This document shows positions 7,694 through 16,574 of a stretch of 64,000 nucleotides of DNA, piece after piece. Position numbers and translations under genes: made by a program. The notes below the pieces were generated by a model. That model had not been told where the DNA came from, did no database searches, and saw nothing but the letters and a program-made list of their open reading frames with translations. Source of the DNA: Butyricimonas virosa (lineage in GTDB: Bacteria; Bacteroidota; Bacteroidia; Bacteroidales; Marinifilaceae); contig NZ_CP102269.1 in the NCBI RefSeq assembly GCF_025148635.1, forward strand, positions 2,604,001 to 2,668,000, read 5' to 3'. Numbering within the stretch: position 1 is the stretch's first letter; each line of letters starts with the position of its first letter.

Positions 7694-9142
7694 TTACTTT
7701 TTCCAGAATGTTTTACTGAATAGAACGAGGACCGTGAATATTTCCAGACGTCCGACCATCATCAGAATGGATAGAAATATCTTGGCAAAGTCGTGTAGAT
7801 TAGCAAAATTGTCCATAGGTCCAATCTCTCCGAAGCCGGGACCAACGTTACTCATACTAGAGATAACAGCACTACAAGCGGTGGCTATGTCCCGAGTAAA
7901 TAGTGACATGATCAGGCTGGAGATAGCGAAAATGAACATGTACAAGATAAAGAAACCCATCACTCCGGTCATAATATTGGGGTGAACGCTTTTTCCGTTA
8001 TACTTGACATTGATAATTCCGTTAGGATGAATGATTCGTTTCATCTCGATGAACGAATTTTTGAATAATAGATTGAGGCGAATACATTTCAATCCTCCCG
8101 AGGTTGAACCGGCACATGCTCCGATAAATAAAAGGGCAAAGATGATGGCACCCGTGAGAGGTGGCCATAATAGGTAGTCTGCCGTGGCGAATCCTGTTGT
8201 GGTTAGAATGGTAACTACTTGAAATATTGATTCCCGGATGCTTAATTCTAAGTTTGCATAACCATTCAGGAATAGGACGATTGCGATAATTGTACTGGCT
8301 CCTAACGTGATGTAAAGGTATAGTTTAAATTCTTCATCATGAAATAGTTTGCGGAATTTACCGTGCAATATGACATAGAGTAAGCCGAAATTCGTTCCGG
8401 CAATGAACATGAATATGATGACCACGTATTGGATGTAAGCGGAGTCCCAATAGGCAATGCTGGCTTGTTTGGTCGAATATCCTCCGGTAGCCATCGTCGT
8501 GAACGAGTGACAGATGGCATCAAAAAGATCCATATTTCCTAGTAGAAGCAAAATGGCTTGAGCCGCTGTTAATGAAATATAGAGGTACCACATGCGTCGG
8601 GCTGTTGATTTGAAGGTGGCCGTAAATTTGTCATGTGTCGGACCTGGCACCTCGGCCACGAAAAGATCACGTCCCTCGATTCCCAAGCCGGGAATGATAG
8701 CTAAAAGTAACACGATGATACCCATACCGCCCATCCATTGGGTCAAGGAGCGCCAGAATAGAGTGGCATGGGGTAAGGCCTCCACGTTGTTTATCACCGA
8801 GGAACCTGTCGTCGTGAAACCGGACATCGTTTCGAATATGGCGTCAACAACCGATGGGATTGTACCTCCGAACAAGTAAGGTAAGCAACCGAAGATGGTG
8901 AAGATAATCCACGTGCAGGTTACAATAAAATAACCGTCTTTTTTGGCAAGTACCCGGTCTTTGACTTTCACTGTAAATGTCATGAGACTCCCGACACCCA
9001 ACGTGACGATCACGGAGTAAACAAAAGCCATGAGATCGTTCTCCCCGTATATCAAGGCTACAATAATACATAAGATCAGGAAAGCACTTTCTACAAATAA
9101 TAGTTTTCCTATGATGTTGGTAATGAACCTAAAGTTAATCAT
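7694..9142 (-). CDS. trkH: Trk-type potassium uptake protein TrkH
   Basis: 482 residues of a polytopic membrane protein with the repeated M1-P-M2 architecture of TrkH/KtrB channels. Filter-like loops are visible, for example TMSGFTTTGSSV in the first repeat, TMATGGYSTKQ in the second and TILTTTGFATADY in the third, with AVISSMSNVGPGFGEIGP in the fourth. It forms the K+-translocating subunit in the inner membrane and is gated by TrkA. The start codon overlaps the end of trkA by 4 bases (ATGA), showing a trkA-trkH operon with coupled translation. Confidence 0.94.
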   Translation of the reverse strand: MINFRFITNIIGKLLFVESAFLILCIIVALIYGENDLMAFVYSVIVTLGVGSLMTFTVKVKDRVLAKKDGYFIVTCTWIIFTIFGCLPYLFGGTIPSVVDAIFETMSGFTTTGSSVINNVEALPHATLFWRSLTQWMGGMGIIVLLLAIIPGLGIEGRDLFVAEVPGPTHDKFTATFKSTARRMWYLYISLTAAQAILLLLGNMDLFDAICHSFTTMATGGYSTKQASIAYWDSAYIQYVVIIFMFIAGTNFGLLYVILHGKFRKLFHDEEFKLYLYITLGASTIIAIVLFLNGYANLELSIRESIFQVVTILTTTGFATADYLLWPPLTGAIIFALLFIGACAGSTSGGLKCIRLNLLFKNSFIEMKRIIHPNGIINVKYNGKSVHPNIMTGVMGFFILYMFIFAISSLIMSLFTRDIATACSAVISSMSNVGPGFGEIGPMDNFANLHDFAKIFLSILMMVGRLEIFTVLVLFSKTFWKK

Positions 9143-10482
9143 TTCTGGAATAGTTTGATTACTTTTTTCACTGCACTGGGCAAAGCAAAAATGACAACCT
9201 TGTCTCCGGCCTCGATTTGCACGTCTCCTTTCGCTATAATGGCATCCCCGTTGCGGATAACACCCCCGACGGTTGCGTCCTCCGGGAAATTCATATCAGC
9301 CAGAGTTTTACGGGTAATCTTAGAACCCGGCTCTGCCGTAACTTCGAATACCTCTGCTTCCGAAAACGTGAGGAATTTCAAATGTTTCACATCCACGTTC
9401 ATCGTGTAACGATAAATATGAGAGGCGGCAATTAATTTCGTGTTCACGAGAGTTCCGATACCGATATTTTCAGCCAGATCAATGTAGTCTATGTTCTCGA
9501 CTTCGGCCACGCTCTTTTTTACCCCAAGTTTTTTCGCTAGCAAGCATGAAAGAATGTTGGTTTCAGATGAGTGGGTTACACTGATAAAAGCGTCAGTGTT
9601 TTTTATTCCTTCTTCTCGTAATAAGGCCAAATCCCTTCCGTCACCGTTGATTACCAGCGTGGATTTTAATTTGTCGGCAATGAGAATACATTTCTCCCGG
9701 TCTTTTTCGATAATCTTCACGTTGTAATTTTTCTCTAGCAGGGAAGCTGTTTTGATACCAATACGAGAGCCTCCCACGATGACAACATTCTTAACTTCAT
9801 ATTGTGATTTGCCACAAAGAGCGAATACATTGGGGACATAGAAAGGCTTGGTTACAATAAATACCAAGTCTCCATAGCGGAAAGAGTCATTTCCTCGCGG
9901 GATAATCGTGTGGTCTGCTCGTTTGATAGCCACGACGCGGAAATGTTGGGCGCCGTAACGTTCTGCCATTTTTATCAAGGTCAAGTTGAGTACCGGGGCA
10001 TTCTCCCAAAGTTTGATTCCTAATAATTGCAGACGGCCATCCGAAAATTCGTGTAACTGCCTTGAACCACTCTGTTTTAAGGAGGCTACAATTTCTTCTG
10101 CGGCCAATCGTTCCGGGTAAATCAGCGAATCAATACCGATCATTTTCAAGTACTCTTTGTTTTCGTCTTCCAAGTACTCACTATTGTTTACCCGGGCAAT
10201 GGTTTGTTTGGCCCCAAGTTTTTTAGCCAAGATCGCTGAGTTGATATTTTGATCTTCTTGGTGATTGACTGCAATAAACAAATCACACTTATGTACTCCT
10301 GCATCTTTTAATGCACCAATCGAGGTACAAGATCCCACGATTGACATAACGTCTAATTGATTGCCTAATAGTTCCAGCTTTTCTTCATCGCTGTCAATCA
10401 GCATTATATTATGTTCTTGCTTACTAAGCATATTTGCGAGATGTGTCCCCACTTCTCCTGCTCCCGCTATGACTATGTCCAT
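9139..10482 (-). CDS. trkA: Trk potassium transporter peripheral NAD-binding protein TrkA
   Basis: 447 residues, the full-length two-unit TrkA. The first RCK/TrkA_N Rossmann domain starts with MDIVIAGAGEVGTHLANMLS, and a second begins near residue 233 (NVVIVGGSRIGIKTASLLE). Each is followed by a TrkA_C domain (LGIKLWENAPVLNLTL and AEVFEVTAEPGSKI). TrkA is the cytoplasmic gating ring of the Trk K+ channel and binds NAD(H)/nucleotides. It is first in the trkA-trkH operon and overlaps trkH by 4 bases. No exact TAnnTTTG box is found upstream; TTATTTTG is one base off. Confidence 0.95.
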   Translation of the reverse strand: MDIVIAGAGEVGTHLANMLSKQEHNIMLIDSDEEKLELLGNQLDVMSIVGSCTSIGALKDAGVHKCDLFIAVNHQEDQNINSAILAKKLGAKQTIARVNNSEYLEDENKEYLKMIGIDSLIYPERLAAEEIVASLKQSGSRQLHEFSDGRLQLLGIKLWENAPVLNLTLIKMAERYGAQHFRVVAIKRADHTIIPRGNDSFRYGDLVFIVTKPFYVPNVFALCGKSQYEVKNVVIVGGSRIGIKTASLLEKNYNVKIIEKDREKCILIADKLKSTLVINGDGRDLALLREEGIKNTDAFISVTHSSETNILSCLLAKKLGVKKSVAEVENIDYIDLAENIGIGTLVNTKLIAASHIYRYTMNVDVKHLKFLTFSEAEVFEVTAEPGSKITRKTLADMNFPEDATVGGVIRNGDAIIAKGDVQIEAGDKVVIFALPSAVKKVIKLFQK

Positions 10483-10546
10483 TTTAGTTAGGTGTTAATT
10501 AACGAGCAAAATAAAGCATTATAATCCGAATTCCATAAAAAATTGC

Positions 10547-12475
10547 CTATATTTTCAAGATAATTGTTCCCACTTCGCTTGTTTTGAAAAACGGAATTTG
10601 GTTCTTGAGACAGAATTTTTGCCAGGCTTTCGTGCAGTGACTTGTGTTCGAGTTGTCCATGATAATCAGCCGTGGATGGAACTCGAGGAAGTTGGGAGGG
10701 TAAATATTTTCGGTAATGATGACAATGTTTTCATGCGAAAATGTAGAGTTAGTGTGGTCGATTATTGATATAGAACATTGAGAAGATGACAGGTGATTCC
10801 GAATGAATTTTATTTGTTGTCCGACAAAAGCTTCATGGGTGGGTAAAGCTTGTAAATGATTGGCTGTGATATAGGTGGATAAACCATCATCGGGGCTCGT
10901 GGTTTTGAGGTAAGCGTAATAACCTTTGTAATTCAATAAAATAGCAGATTGTTTGTAGAGATTACGAATCACAATTTCCTGGCGGTTTTGGATATAGTAC
11001 GTGAAACAGCAATGAAAAACGAGTAATATACTCACACTGCAACAGATAAATCTAAGGACCTGACGTTTTCTAGTGATTAAATAAATGATGGCAAGGATGA
11101 TGATGAGGTAAAATAGTATGACATGAGTTACTGTCGGGTATAAATCCGGCAAATTTATCACGATTTTGGAAAATTGTTGTAGGCTGAAAATGAACAGGTG
11201 TGTAAGACCTATGATGATGTATGACAAGTAAAAACTGATGAATCCCGGTAATGCGAGTAACATGATTCCCCCGTATAAAAGGAAAGAAGCGGCGGGCACC
11301 GCGATAAGATTTATGAAGATACTGTTCAAACTAATGGTATGGAAATAGTAAGCCATGATGGGTAATGTCATGGCTTGTGCGGAAAAACTAATGCAAAGTA
11401 GCGAGTATAATGGGCGAAGATACTTGTGCATCTTTTTAATTCGCATTAACGGGTAAATTAGTATGATTCCGGTGTAGGCCGCGTATGACATTTGAAAACT
11501 GACCGAATAGAGTAATTCCGGATGGATGAGAAGTGAAAAAAAGGCAGCGGCGGCAATGGCATTCAAGGGAATTGTTTCTTGCCTGAATGCCTCTCCAATG
11601 GTAATAAAGCTTAGGATAGTTGCTGCTCTACAAGCAGAAGGAGAGAGGCCGGTAATGCAAGCGACGAGCCATATTAGCGGGATCAGAATCAATCGGGATT
11701 TTTTACTTTTAAAATGGAATAACCTTAATAAACACAAGAAAAATGCGAATATGGCTCCTATATGTAATCCCGATATGGCAAGAATGTGAATCATTCCCGT
11801 GTTTTGGAACAGTTCTTTCGTGTCGGGAGTGATTTCTTGCCGACATCCCAGGCAAAGAGCTGCTAATAACTTGTAAGTCGTACTATCCGGAATGACCCGT
11901 TGTAGTTTAGTTACCAGGTTGTTTCGAATCGAGTGACATACGGAATAAAGGTCTTGCGAGTGTCCGGTTTTATGGATTTCTCCGGTCGGGAAACCTTTGG
12001 CCTGTATGCCTTGGTGTTGTAGGTAGTTATCGTAATTGAAATCATGGCGATTGTGTGAGGTCTGTAAAAGGTATAATCTTATTAGACCGGCAAGGGAATC
12101 CCCGACTGTGATCTCCGTGGAATCCGGGACTTGTAGATACGTGCATAAATGGGGTGAAGAAACAACAATCTTTCCAGGAGAAAGAATTTGCTCGCAACGC
12201 CCTGTTAATTGGTAAGTTTCACCTGAAATGATTGCAGGGATCTTAGTCGCCGATAGATATACTCCTGTGGAGAAAAGTCCGGTAAAAGTGAGTAATACAA
12301 ACGGAAGTCCAGAACGTACTTTTTGGATAATGAAAAGTAAAAAAAAAGATATAATAATGACACCCAAAATGAACGTCGAAGGAAAGCTTGATAAATATTG
12401 ACCGACAATAATTCCCAGGATCAACGGGATCACGAGAAAGAGAAAAGGAAATCTATGCCAGTAAATAGGGTGCAA
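10547..12475 (-). CDS. comEC: ComEC/Rec2-family DNA-uptake channel protein
   Basis: 642 residues. Several N-terminal membrane segments come first, then a soluble OB-like part (about 85-170), then the Competence domain with the marker block ILAISGLHIGAIFAFFLCLL and SACRAATI, followed by multiple membrane helices to about residue 500. The last 140 or so residues are soluble, but I cannot see the HxHxDH metal motif of the metallo-beta-lactamase domain found in Bacillus ComEC. ComEC forms the inner-membrane channel for single-stranded DNA in natural transformation; whether this strain is competent is unknown. It is downstream of def, separated by an AT-rich repeat. Confidence 0.88.
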   Translation of the reverse strand: MHPIYWHRFPFLFLVIPLILGIIVGQYLSSFPSTFILGVIIISFFLLFIIQKVRSGLPFVLLTFTGLFSTGVYLSATKIPAIISGETYQLTGRCEQILSPGKIVVSSPHLCTYLQVPDSTEITVGDSLAGLIRLYLLQTSHNRHDFNYDNYLQHQGIQAKGFPTGEIHKTGHSQDLYSVCHSIRNNLVTKLQRVIPDSTTYKLLAALCLGCRQEITPDTKELFQNTGMIHILAISGLHIGAIFAFFLCLLRLFHFKSKKSRLILIPLIWLVACITGLSPSACRAATILSFITIGEAFRQETIPLNAIAAAAFFSLLIHPELLYSVSFQMSYAAYTGIILIYPLMRIKKMHKYLRPLYSLLCISFSAQAMTLPIMAYYFHTISLNSIFINLIAVPAASFLLYGGIMLLALPGFISFYLSYIIIGLTHLFIFSLQQFSKIVINLPDLYPTVTHVILFYLIIILAIIYLITRKRQVLRFICCSVSILLVFHCCFTYYIQNRQEIVIRNLYKQSAILLNYKGYYAYLKTTSPDDGLSTYITANHLQALPTHEAFVGQQIKFIRNHLSSSQCSISIIDHTNSTFSHENIVIITENIYPPNFLEFHPRLIIMDNSNTSHCTKAWQKFCLKNQIPFFKTSEVGTIILKI

Positions 12476-12481
12476 ACTAAT

Positions 12482-12563
12482 TTAGAATTTAAAATTTAGA
12501 ATGTAGAATTTAAAATGTAGGTATAGAATATCATTCTAAATTCTACATTTAAAATTTTAAATT
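12482..12563. repeat. AT-rich dispersed intergenic repeat, imperfect inverted repeat
   Basis: A low-complexity block built from AATTTAGAAT/TTTAAAATGTAG-like words whose right half is nearly the reverse complement of the left half, between comEC and def. Related word blocks occur at about 7580-7612, 15182-15212, 20583-20655 and 23309-23342. Confidence 0.6.
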
Positions 12564-12571
12564 ATTCTGAT

Positions 12572-13126
12572 TTACTTGGGTAACACGACCCTGTAACTTT
12601 GTTTGAATTTTCCTGCACTGATGTTATTCAGTTTTCCTTTGAGTAAACGTTTTTTCAGTGCAGACAGGTGGTCTGTGAAGACAATCCCGTCTAGATGATC
12701 ATACTCATGCTGGATAATGCGGGCGCGAGTTCCCGTGAATTCTTCCACGTGTTCCACCCAGTTTTCATCCCGATAGGCAATTTTTATCCGGTCTTTTCGC
12801 ATAACGTCTTCGTGAATTCCGGGGATACTTAAACAGCCTTCGTTGAAAGGTACATCATCTCCCGAACGCTCTAAGATATGTGCGTTGATAAAAGCTTTTT
12901 TAAAATCCTTGCAATTCGGATCCAGTTCCTCGAACGGGGAACCGTCGATCACGAAAACACGAATGTTTTTTCCAATTTGCGGGGCAGCTAGTCCGACTCC
13001 GTCTGATTCGTACATTGTTTGCCACATATCGTCGAGTAATTTACTCAAGCCCGCATATTCCGGGGTGATGTCTTCGGAAACTTTCCGAAGAACCGGATGT
13101 CCATAAATGTAAATAGGTAAAAGCAT
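12572..13126 (-). CDS. def: Peptide deformylase
   Basis: 184 residues with all three metal-site motifs in order: GVGLAAPQIG (about residues 43-52), EGCLSIP, and QHEYDHLDG. These supply the Cys and two His metal ligands and the catalytic Glu. The enzyme removes the N-formyl group from nascent proteins in the cytoplasm. It starts 2 bases after the ruvX stop, so ftsB-ruvX-def forms one operon. Confidence 0.97.
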   Translation of the reverse strand: MLLPIYIYGHPVLRKVSEDITPEYAGLSKLLDDMWQTMYESDGVGLAAPQIGKNIRVFVIDGSPFEELDPNCKDFKKAFINAHILERSGDDVPFNEGCLSIPGIHEDVMRKDRIKIAYRDENWVEHVEEFTGTRARIIQHEYDHLDGIVFTDHLSALKKRLLKGKLNNISAGKFKQSYRVVLPK

Positions 13127-13128
13127 TT

Positions 13129-13554
13129 TTAAATATTCAGATTTCTTTGTGATTCCATGTACGATTGCAATATAATCGTTGCACTAATAGCATCGATTAT
13201 CGCTTTGTCCTGACGTTGTTTCTTTTTTGCCCCTCCTTCGATCATGGCTTTGTGGGCCAGTACGGAAGTGAAACGTTCGTCATGCATAACGATGGGTATA
13301 TCCGGTAGCTTGCGGCCGAGAGCGGTAAGAAAGGGTTTGATATAGGTCATGCTTTCTGAATCCGTGTTGTCCATTTGCTTGGGATGTCCCACGACAATCA
13401 AGTCTACTTTCTCTTTCGAGCAATAGGCCTGCAAAAATTGCAATACCTCGTGTGACCTGACCGTGGTTAGACTGTTGGCGATAATTTGGCATGGATCGGT
13501 GACGGCTATGCCCACTCTCTTTTTCCCGTAATCAATAGCAATAATTCTTCCCAA
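13129..13554 (-). CDS. ruvX: Putative pre-16S rRNA nuclease / Holliday-junction resolvase-like YqgF
   Basis: 141 residues, the usual RuvX/YqgF length. The RNase H-like fold opens with MGRIIAIDYGKKRVGIAVTD, where the first Asp is a catalytic metal ligand. Further blocks are LIVVGHPKQMD, MHDERFTSVLAHK with the conserved DERFTS, and the C-terminal KAIIDAISATIILQSY with its conserved Asp. In Escherichia coli YqgF processes the 5' end of 16S rRNA; a Holliday-junction role was proposed earlier. It lies between ftsB and def with gaps of only a few bases. Confidence 0.95.
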   Translation of the reverse strand: MGRIIAIDYGKKRVGIAVTDPCQIIANSLTTVRSHEVLQFLQAYCSKEKVDLIVVGHPKQMDNTDSESMTYIKPFLTALGRKLPDIPIVMHDERFTSVLAHKAMIEGGAKKKQRQDKAIIDAISATIILQSYMESQRNLNI

Positions 13555-13558
13555 TCGA

Positions 13559-13870
13559 CTATTCCTTTACAATGATAAAAATATCTTCGTTTTCTCTCTT
13601 CATTAAATACTGTTCTCTCGCAAACTTCTCCAAGTTATCCCGGTTTCCCAACAATTCCTCTTTCTTACGTTTGTCCTCTTCTATTTTTTCCCGGTAATAC
13701 TTTTGCTCGTTCTCTAACTGGTTGATTTTTGAACGCAACTGTAACCGGTCGATAAAACTGTATTTATCGAACAGAGCGATCCAGATAACAAATAGCAACC
13801 CCACGAAAGTGTATTTGTTTGCAAATCGCTGGAACAAATTTCTCGATAATGGTTTGTTTTCGTTTTGCAT
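13559..13870 (-). CDS. FtsB-like septum formation initiator (DivIC family)
   Basis: About 103 residues from the ATG at 13870. A longer in-frame start at 13885 lies upstream of the predicted transcription start and is rejected. It has a short cytoplasmic N-terminus, one membrane helix (about 21-38, FVGLLFVIWIALF) and a periplasmic coiled coil (LRSKINQLENEQKYYREKIEE), then a short conserved tail ending the FtsB/DivIC domain (KFAREQYLMKRENEDIF). The protein links early and late divisome parts in the inner membrane. It is first in the ftsB-ruvX-def operon. Confidence 0.88.
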   Translation of the reverse strand: MQNENKPLSRNLFQRFANKYTFVGLLFVIWIALFDKYSFIDRLQLRSKINQLENEQKYYREKIEEDKRKKEELLGNRDNLEKFAREQYLMKRENEDIFIIVKE

Positions 13871-13874
13871 ATCG

Positions 13875-13882
13875 CAAAGGTA
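13875..13882 (-). promoter_or_regulatory. -7 promoter box (TACCTTTG) for ftsB-ruvX-def
   Basis: Exact TAnnTTTG match on the minus strand, ending 5 bases before the ATG at 13870. The transcript would begin at or within a base or two of the start codon, i.e. almost leaderless. It also rules out the start at 13885. Confidence 0.55.
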
Positions 13883-14060
13883 CAAAAAAAGAGATGGTTA
13901 AGAGAAATAAATAATAAATTTTTTCCGAACGGTCAAAAGTCCGGTTTTTACGCTGCATATTTATAAAAACGGGAAGAATATTTATACAGTAAGTTGATTT
14001 TCAATATTTTGTCTTTCGAGAAAAAAGGATTTTACCTATTTTTTGTATAACTAATTTCGC

Positions 14061-14068
14061 TAGCTTTG
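14061..14068 (+). promoter_or_regulatory. -7 promoter box (TAGCTTTG) for the carbamate kinase operon
   Basis: Exact TAnnTTTG match, 53 bases before the ATG at 14121; a TTTG lies 15 bases further upstream. Confidence 0.55.
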
Positions 14069-14120
14069 TGGACACAGAATTTTTCGAACAGAAAAGAAAA
14101 TAATAAATAAAATACGAGTA

Positions 14121-15089
14121 ATGGAAAAAAAATTAGCAGTTATCGCATTGGGGGGTAATGCTCTTCTGAGAGGAAATCAAAAAGGTACGATTGAAGAGCA
14201 AAATGCCAATACCATCGACACATTGGAGAATTTGGTGTATTTGATAAAAGAAGGATATAATCTGATTATTTCTCACGGGAACGGACCACAAGTCGGGAAC
14301 GTTTTGATGGATAATGCAGCCGGGGTCGAGAAGTATGACAATGCAGCCATGCCGTTGGATGTTTGTGTGGCTTTCACGCAAGGACAAATCGGGTACATGA
14401 TCGAGCGTAATCTGCGTAATATCTTGAAAGAGCACGGAATTCAACGTAACGTGATTTCTATGGTATCACAGGTGATTGTTGATAAGAACGATCCGGCATT
14501 ACAGAATCCGACCAAGCGGGTGGGTAAAATCTACATGAAGGATGAGGCTGACAAGCTGGCACAGGAGAAAGGTTGGGTTTTCAAAGAAGAGATCAAAGTG
14601 GAAGGCGGTTGGCGCCGAGTGGTTCCTTCTCCGGATCCTAAAGATTTTATGAATGCTGACTTGGTAGAGCGTTTGGCTCGCGAGGGAAATATCGTGATCA
14701 CAACCGGTGGTGGTGGTATCCCGGTATATATAGATGAGAAAGGGGATATTCAACCGATTGAAGGTGTAATCGACAAGGATTTGGCTTCAGCAATGGTTGG
14801 AAATCGGGTGAAAGCAGATGAATTCTACATTTTGACGGATGTACCTTATATTTATAAGGATTTTAAGAAACCGACAGAGAAAAAATTGGAATTCCTTGAT
14901 TATGCCGACACAATGAAATATTTGGAAGATGGAACCTTTGCCGAAGGTAGTATGGCCCCGAAAATCCGGGCTTGTTTGCGTTTCGTTAAAGCCGGAGGAC
15001 AAAAATCCGTTATCACCGAGGCAACCAAGTTGGAAGATCGGAGATACGGCTCCAAAATCACCATGGAATACGAAGACGACAGAAGATAA
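14121..15089 (+). CDS. arcC: Carbamate kinase
   Basis: 322 residues, the normal length. The amino-acid-kinase fold begins KLAVIALGGNALL and carries HGNGPQVGNVL, TQGQIGYMIE and VITTGGGGIPV, all carbamate-kinase hallmarks. The enzyme makes ATP from carbamoyl phosphate and ADP, the energy-yielding end of citrulline/arginine or purine breakdown. The ornithine carbamoyltransferase gene follows 133 bases later on the same strand and supplies carbamoyl phosphate by phosphorolysis of citrulline. No arginine deiminase or ArcD antiporter is in the window. Confidence 0.96.
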   Translation: MEKKLAVIALGGNALLRGNQKGTIEEQNANTIDTLENLVYLIKEGYNLIISHGNGPQVGNVLMDNAAGVEKYDNAAMPLDVCVAFTQGQIGYMIERNLRNILKEHGIQRNVISMVSQVIVDKNDPALQNPTKRVGKIYMKDEADKLAQEKGWVFKEEIKVEGGWRRVVPSPDPKDFMNADLVERLAREGNIVITTGGGGIPVYIDEKGDIQPIEGVIDKDLASAMVGNRVKADEFYILTDVPYIYKDFKKPTEKKLEFLDYADTMKYLEDGTFAEGSMAPKIRACLRFVKAGGQKSVITEATKLEDRRYGSKITMEYEDDRR

Positions 15090-15222
15090 TCGAGAATTTA
15101 AAACTAAGAATTGGTTTTAATTCTCGTTAGGATATATTATTTTTGACCGTTTTTATAAAGAAAGATGTTTGTCATTTTTCCAATTTGAAATTTAAAATCA
15201 TAAATCTAAAACAAATAAAATT

Positions 15223-16224
15223 ATGGCTTTTAATTTGAGAAACAGAAACTTTTTGAAGTTATTGGACTTCACTCCGAAAGAGATCAAATACATGTTGGAT
15301 TTGGCTGCTGATTTGAAGAAAGCAAAATATGCCGGAACCGAGCAACCTCGTTTGAAAGGTAAAAATATCGCTTTGATATTCGAGAAAACTTCAACTCGTA
15401 CCCGTTGCGCTTTTGAAGTTGCAGCTTATGATCAAGGTGCTCATGTAACTTATCTTGGTCCTTCCGGATCTCAAATTGGAGTAAAAGAATCTATGGCTGA
15501 TACGGCTCGCGTGTTGGGACGTATGTTTGACGGTATCGAGTATCGTGGTTTTGCACAGGATATCGTTGAAGAGTTAGCTCGTTATGCCGGGGTTCCGGTA
15601 TGGAATGGTTTGACCAATGAATTCCACCCGACTCAAATTTTAGCTGACTTCTTAACCATGATGGAGCATACCGACAAACCGTTGAACAAAGTGACTTTCG
15701 CTTATCTTGGCGATGCTCGTTTCAACATGGGTAACTCATTGATGGTAGGTGGAGCTAAAATGGGTATGGATGTTCGTATCGTTGCTCCGAAAGAATTACA
15801 ACCGGATGCCGAATTGGTTGCTACTTGCAAGGCTATTGCAGAAGAGACCGGTGCTACTGTTACCATCACGGATAATGTAGAAGAAGGAGTGAAAGGGTGC
15901 GACTTCTTGTATACTGATGTTTGGGTATCCATGGGAGAGCCTGCTGAAGTATGGGCAGAGCGTATTAAATTATTGACTCCGTATCAAATTAACGCTAAAG
16001 TTATGGAATTGACCGGAAACAAGAATTGCAAGTTCATGCACTGCTTGCCGGCATACCACAACTTGGAAACTCAAGTAGGTCGTGACGTTTACAAACAATT
16101 CAGTATGAACGGATTGGAAGTAACCGAGGATGTTTTCGAATCAGAGAATTCAATCGTGTTCGACGAGGCTGAAAACCGTATGCACACGATCAAAGCCGTG
16201 ATGGTTGCTACTTTAGGTGACTAA
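15223..16224 (+). CDS. Ornithine carbamoyltransferase
   Basis: 333 residues. The carbamoyl-phosphate motif STRTR (within FEKTSTRTRCAFEV) and the ornithine-side motifs FHPTQILADFLTM, DVWVSMGEP and MHCLPAYH are all present. These are the standard OTC versions rather than the altered loops of acetyl- or succinylornithine transcarbamylases. Next to carbamate kinase a catabolic role (ArcB: citrulline to ornithine plus carbamoyl phosphate) is likely, though an anabolic ArgF role is not excluded. A strong terminator follows, so arcC and this gene probably form a two-gene unit. Cytoplasmic. Confidence 0.95.
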   Translation: MAFNLRNRNFLKLLDFTPKEIKYMLDLAADLKKAKYAGTEQPRLKGKNIALIFEKTSTRTRCAFEVAAYDQGAHVTYLGPSGSQIGVKESMADTARVLGRMFDGIEYRGFAQDIVEELARYAGVPVWNGLTNEFHPTQILADFLTMMEHTDKPLNKVTFAYLGDARFNMGNSLMVGGAKMGMDVRIVAPKELQPDAELVATCKAIAEETGATVTITDNVEEGVKGCDFLYTDVWVSMGEPAEVWAERIKLLTPYQINAKVMELTGNKNCKFMHCLPAYHNLETQVGRDVYKQFSMNGLEVTEDVFESENSIVFDEAENRMHTIKAVMVATLGD

Positions 16225-16257
16225 TGTTTTACAAGCTTAGGCTTGATCTTATATTGA

Positions 16258-16292
16258 AGAGTTGTATCCGAAGGGGGTACAACTCTTTTTTT
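16258..16292 (+). terminator. Intrinsic terminator after ornithine carbamoyltransferase
   Basis: Perfect 9-bp stem (agagttgta 16258-16266 with tacaactct 16278-16286) followed by a T run. Confidence 0.92.
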
Positions 16293-16540
16293 ATAGGTAT
16301 AACTAGGGTAATTCTGGGGCGTTTCTTGTATCTTTTCAAAGTGTTGACCCGACTTAAACTAAAAACTAAAAGGGGATGGGATTAAATTCTACATTCCAAA
16401 TTAATGTCTTCTGCAAAATTTTTGGTAAGGCTGGACGTGAGGGCATCGGTTCACGTGGTGATCGGGTAGGGTGGGCAGGTGATACAACTGGAATGAAAAA
16501 GCTGCATCAGATAGCGTTTGTCTGACGATTGCTTGATAAA
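16293..16540. other. Intergenic stretch without a recognised gene
   Basis: Contains an AT-rich ACTAAAAACTAAAA-type fragment near 16355-16400 like the dispersed repeats elsewhere, and a weak ACGTGA/TCACGT hairpin near 16435-16460. No ORF with a convincing start and ribosome-binding site was found. Confidence 0.5.
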
Positions 16541-16574
16541 AATGAAGCCTCCCTTCCAGGAGGCTTCATTTTTT
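16541..16574 (-). terminator. Terminator of the STAS gene
   Basis: Perfect 12-bp stem (16541-16552 with 16559-16570) with a 6-base loop and T-rich flanks on both strands. It immediately follows the STAS gene stop on the minus strand. Confidence 0.9.

Noticed and set aside
16435..16460. Hairpin ACGTGA/TCACGT in the gap before the STAS terminator
   Set aside because: A 6-bp stem with a large loop, no T run and no gene that it could serve.
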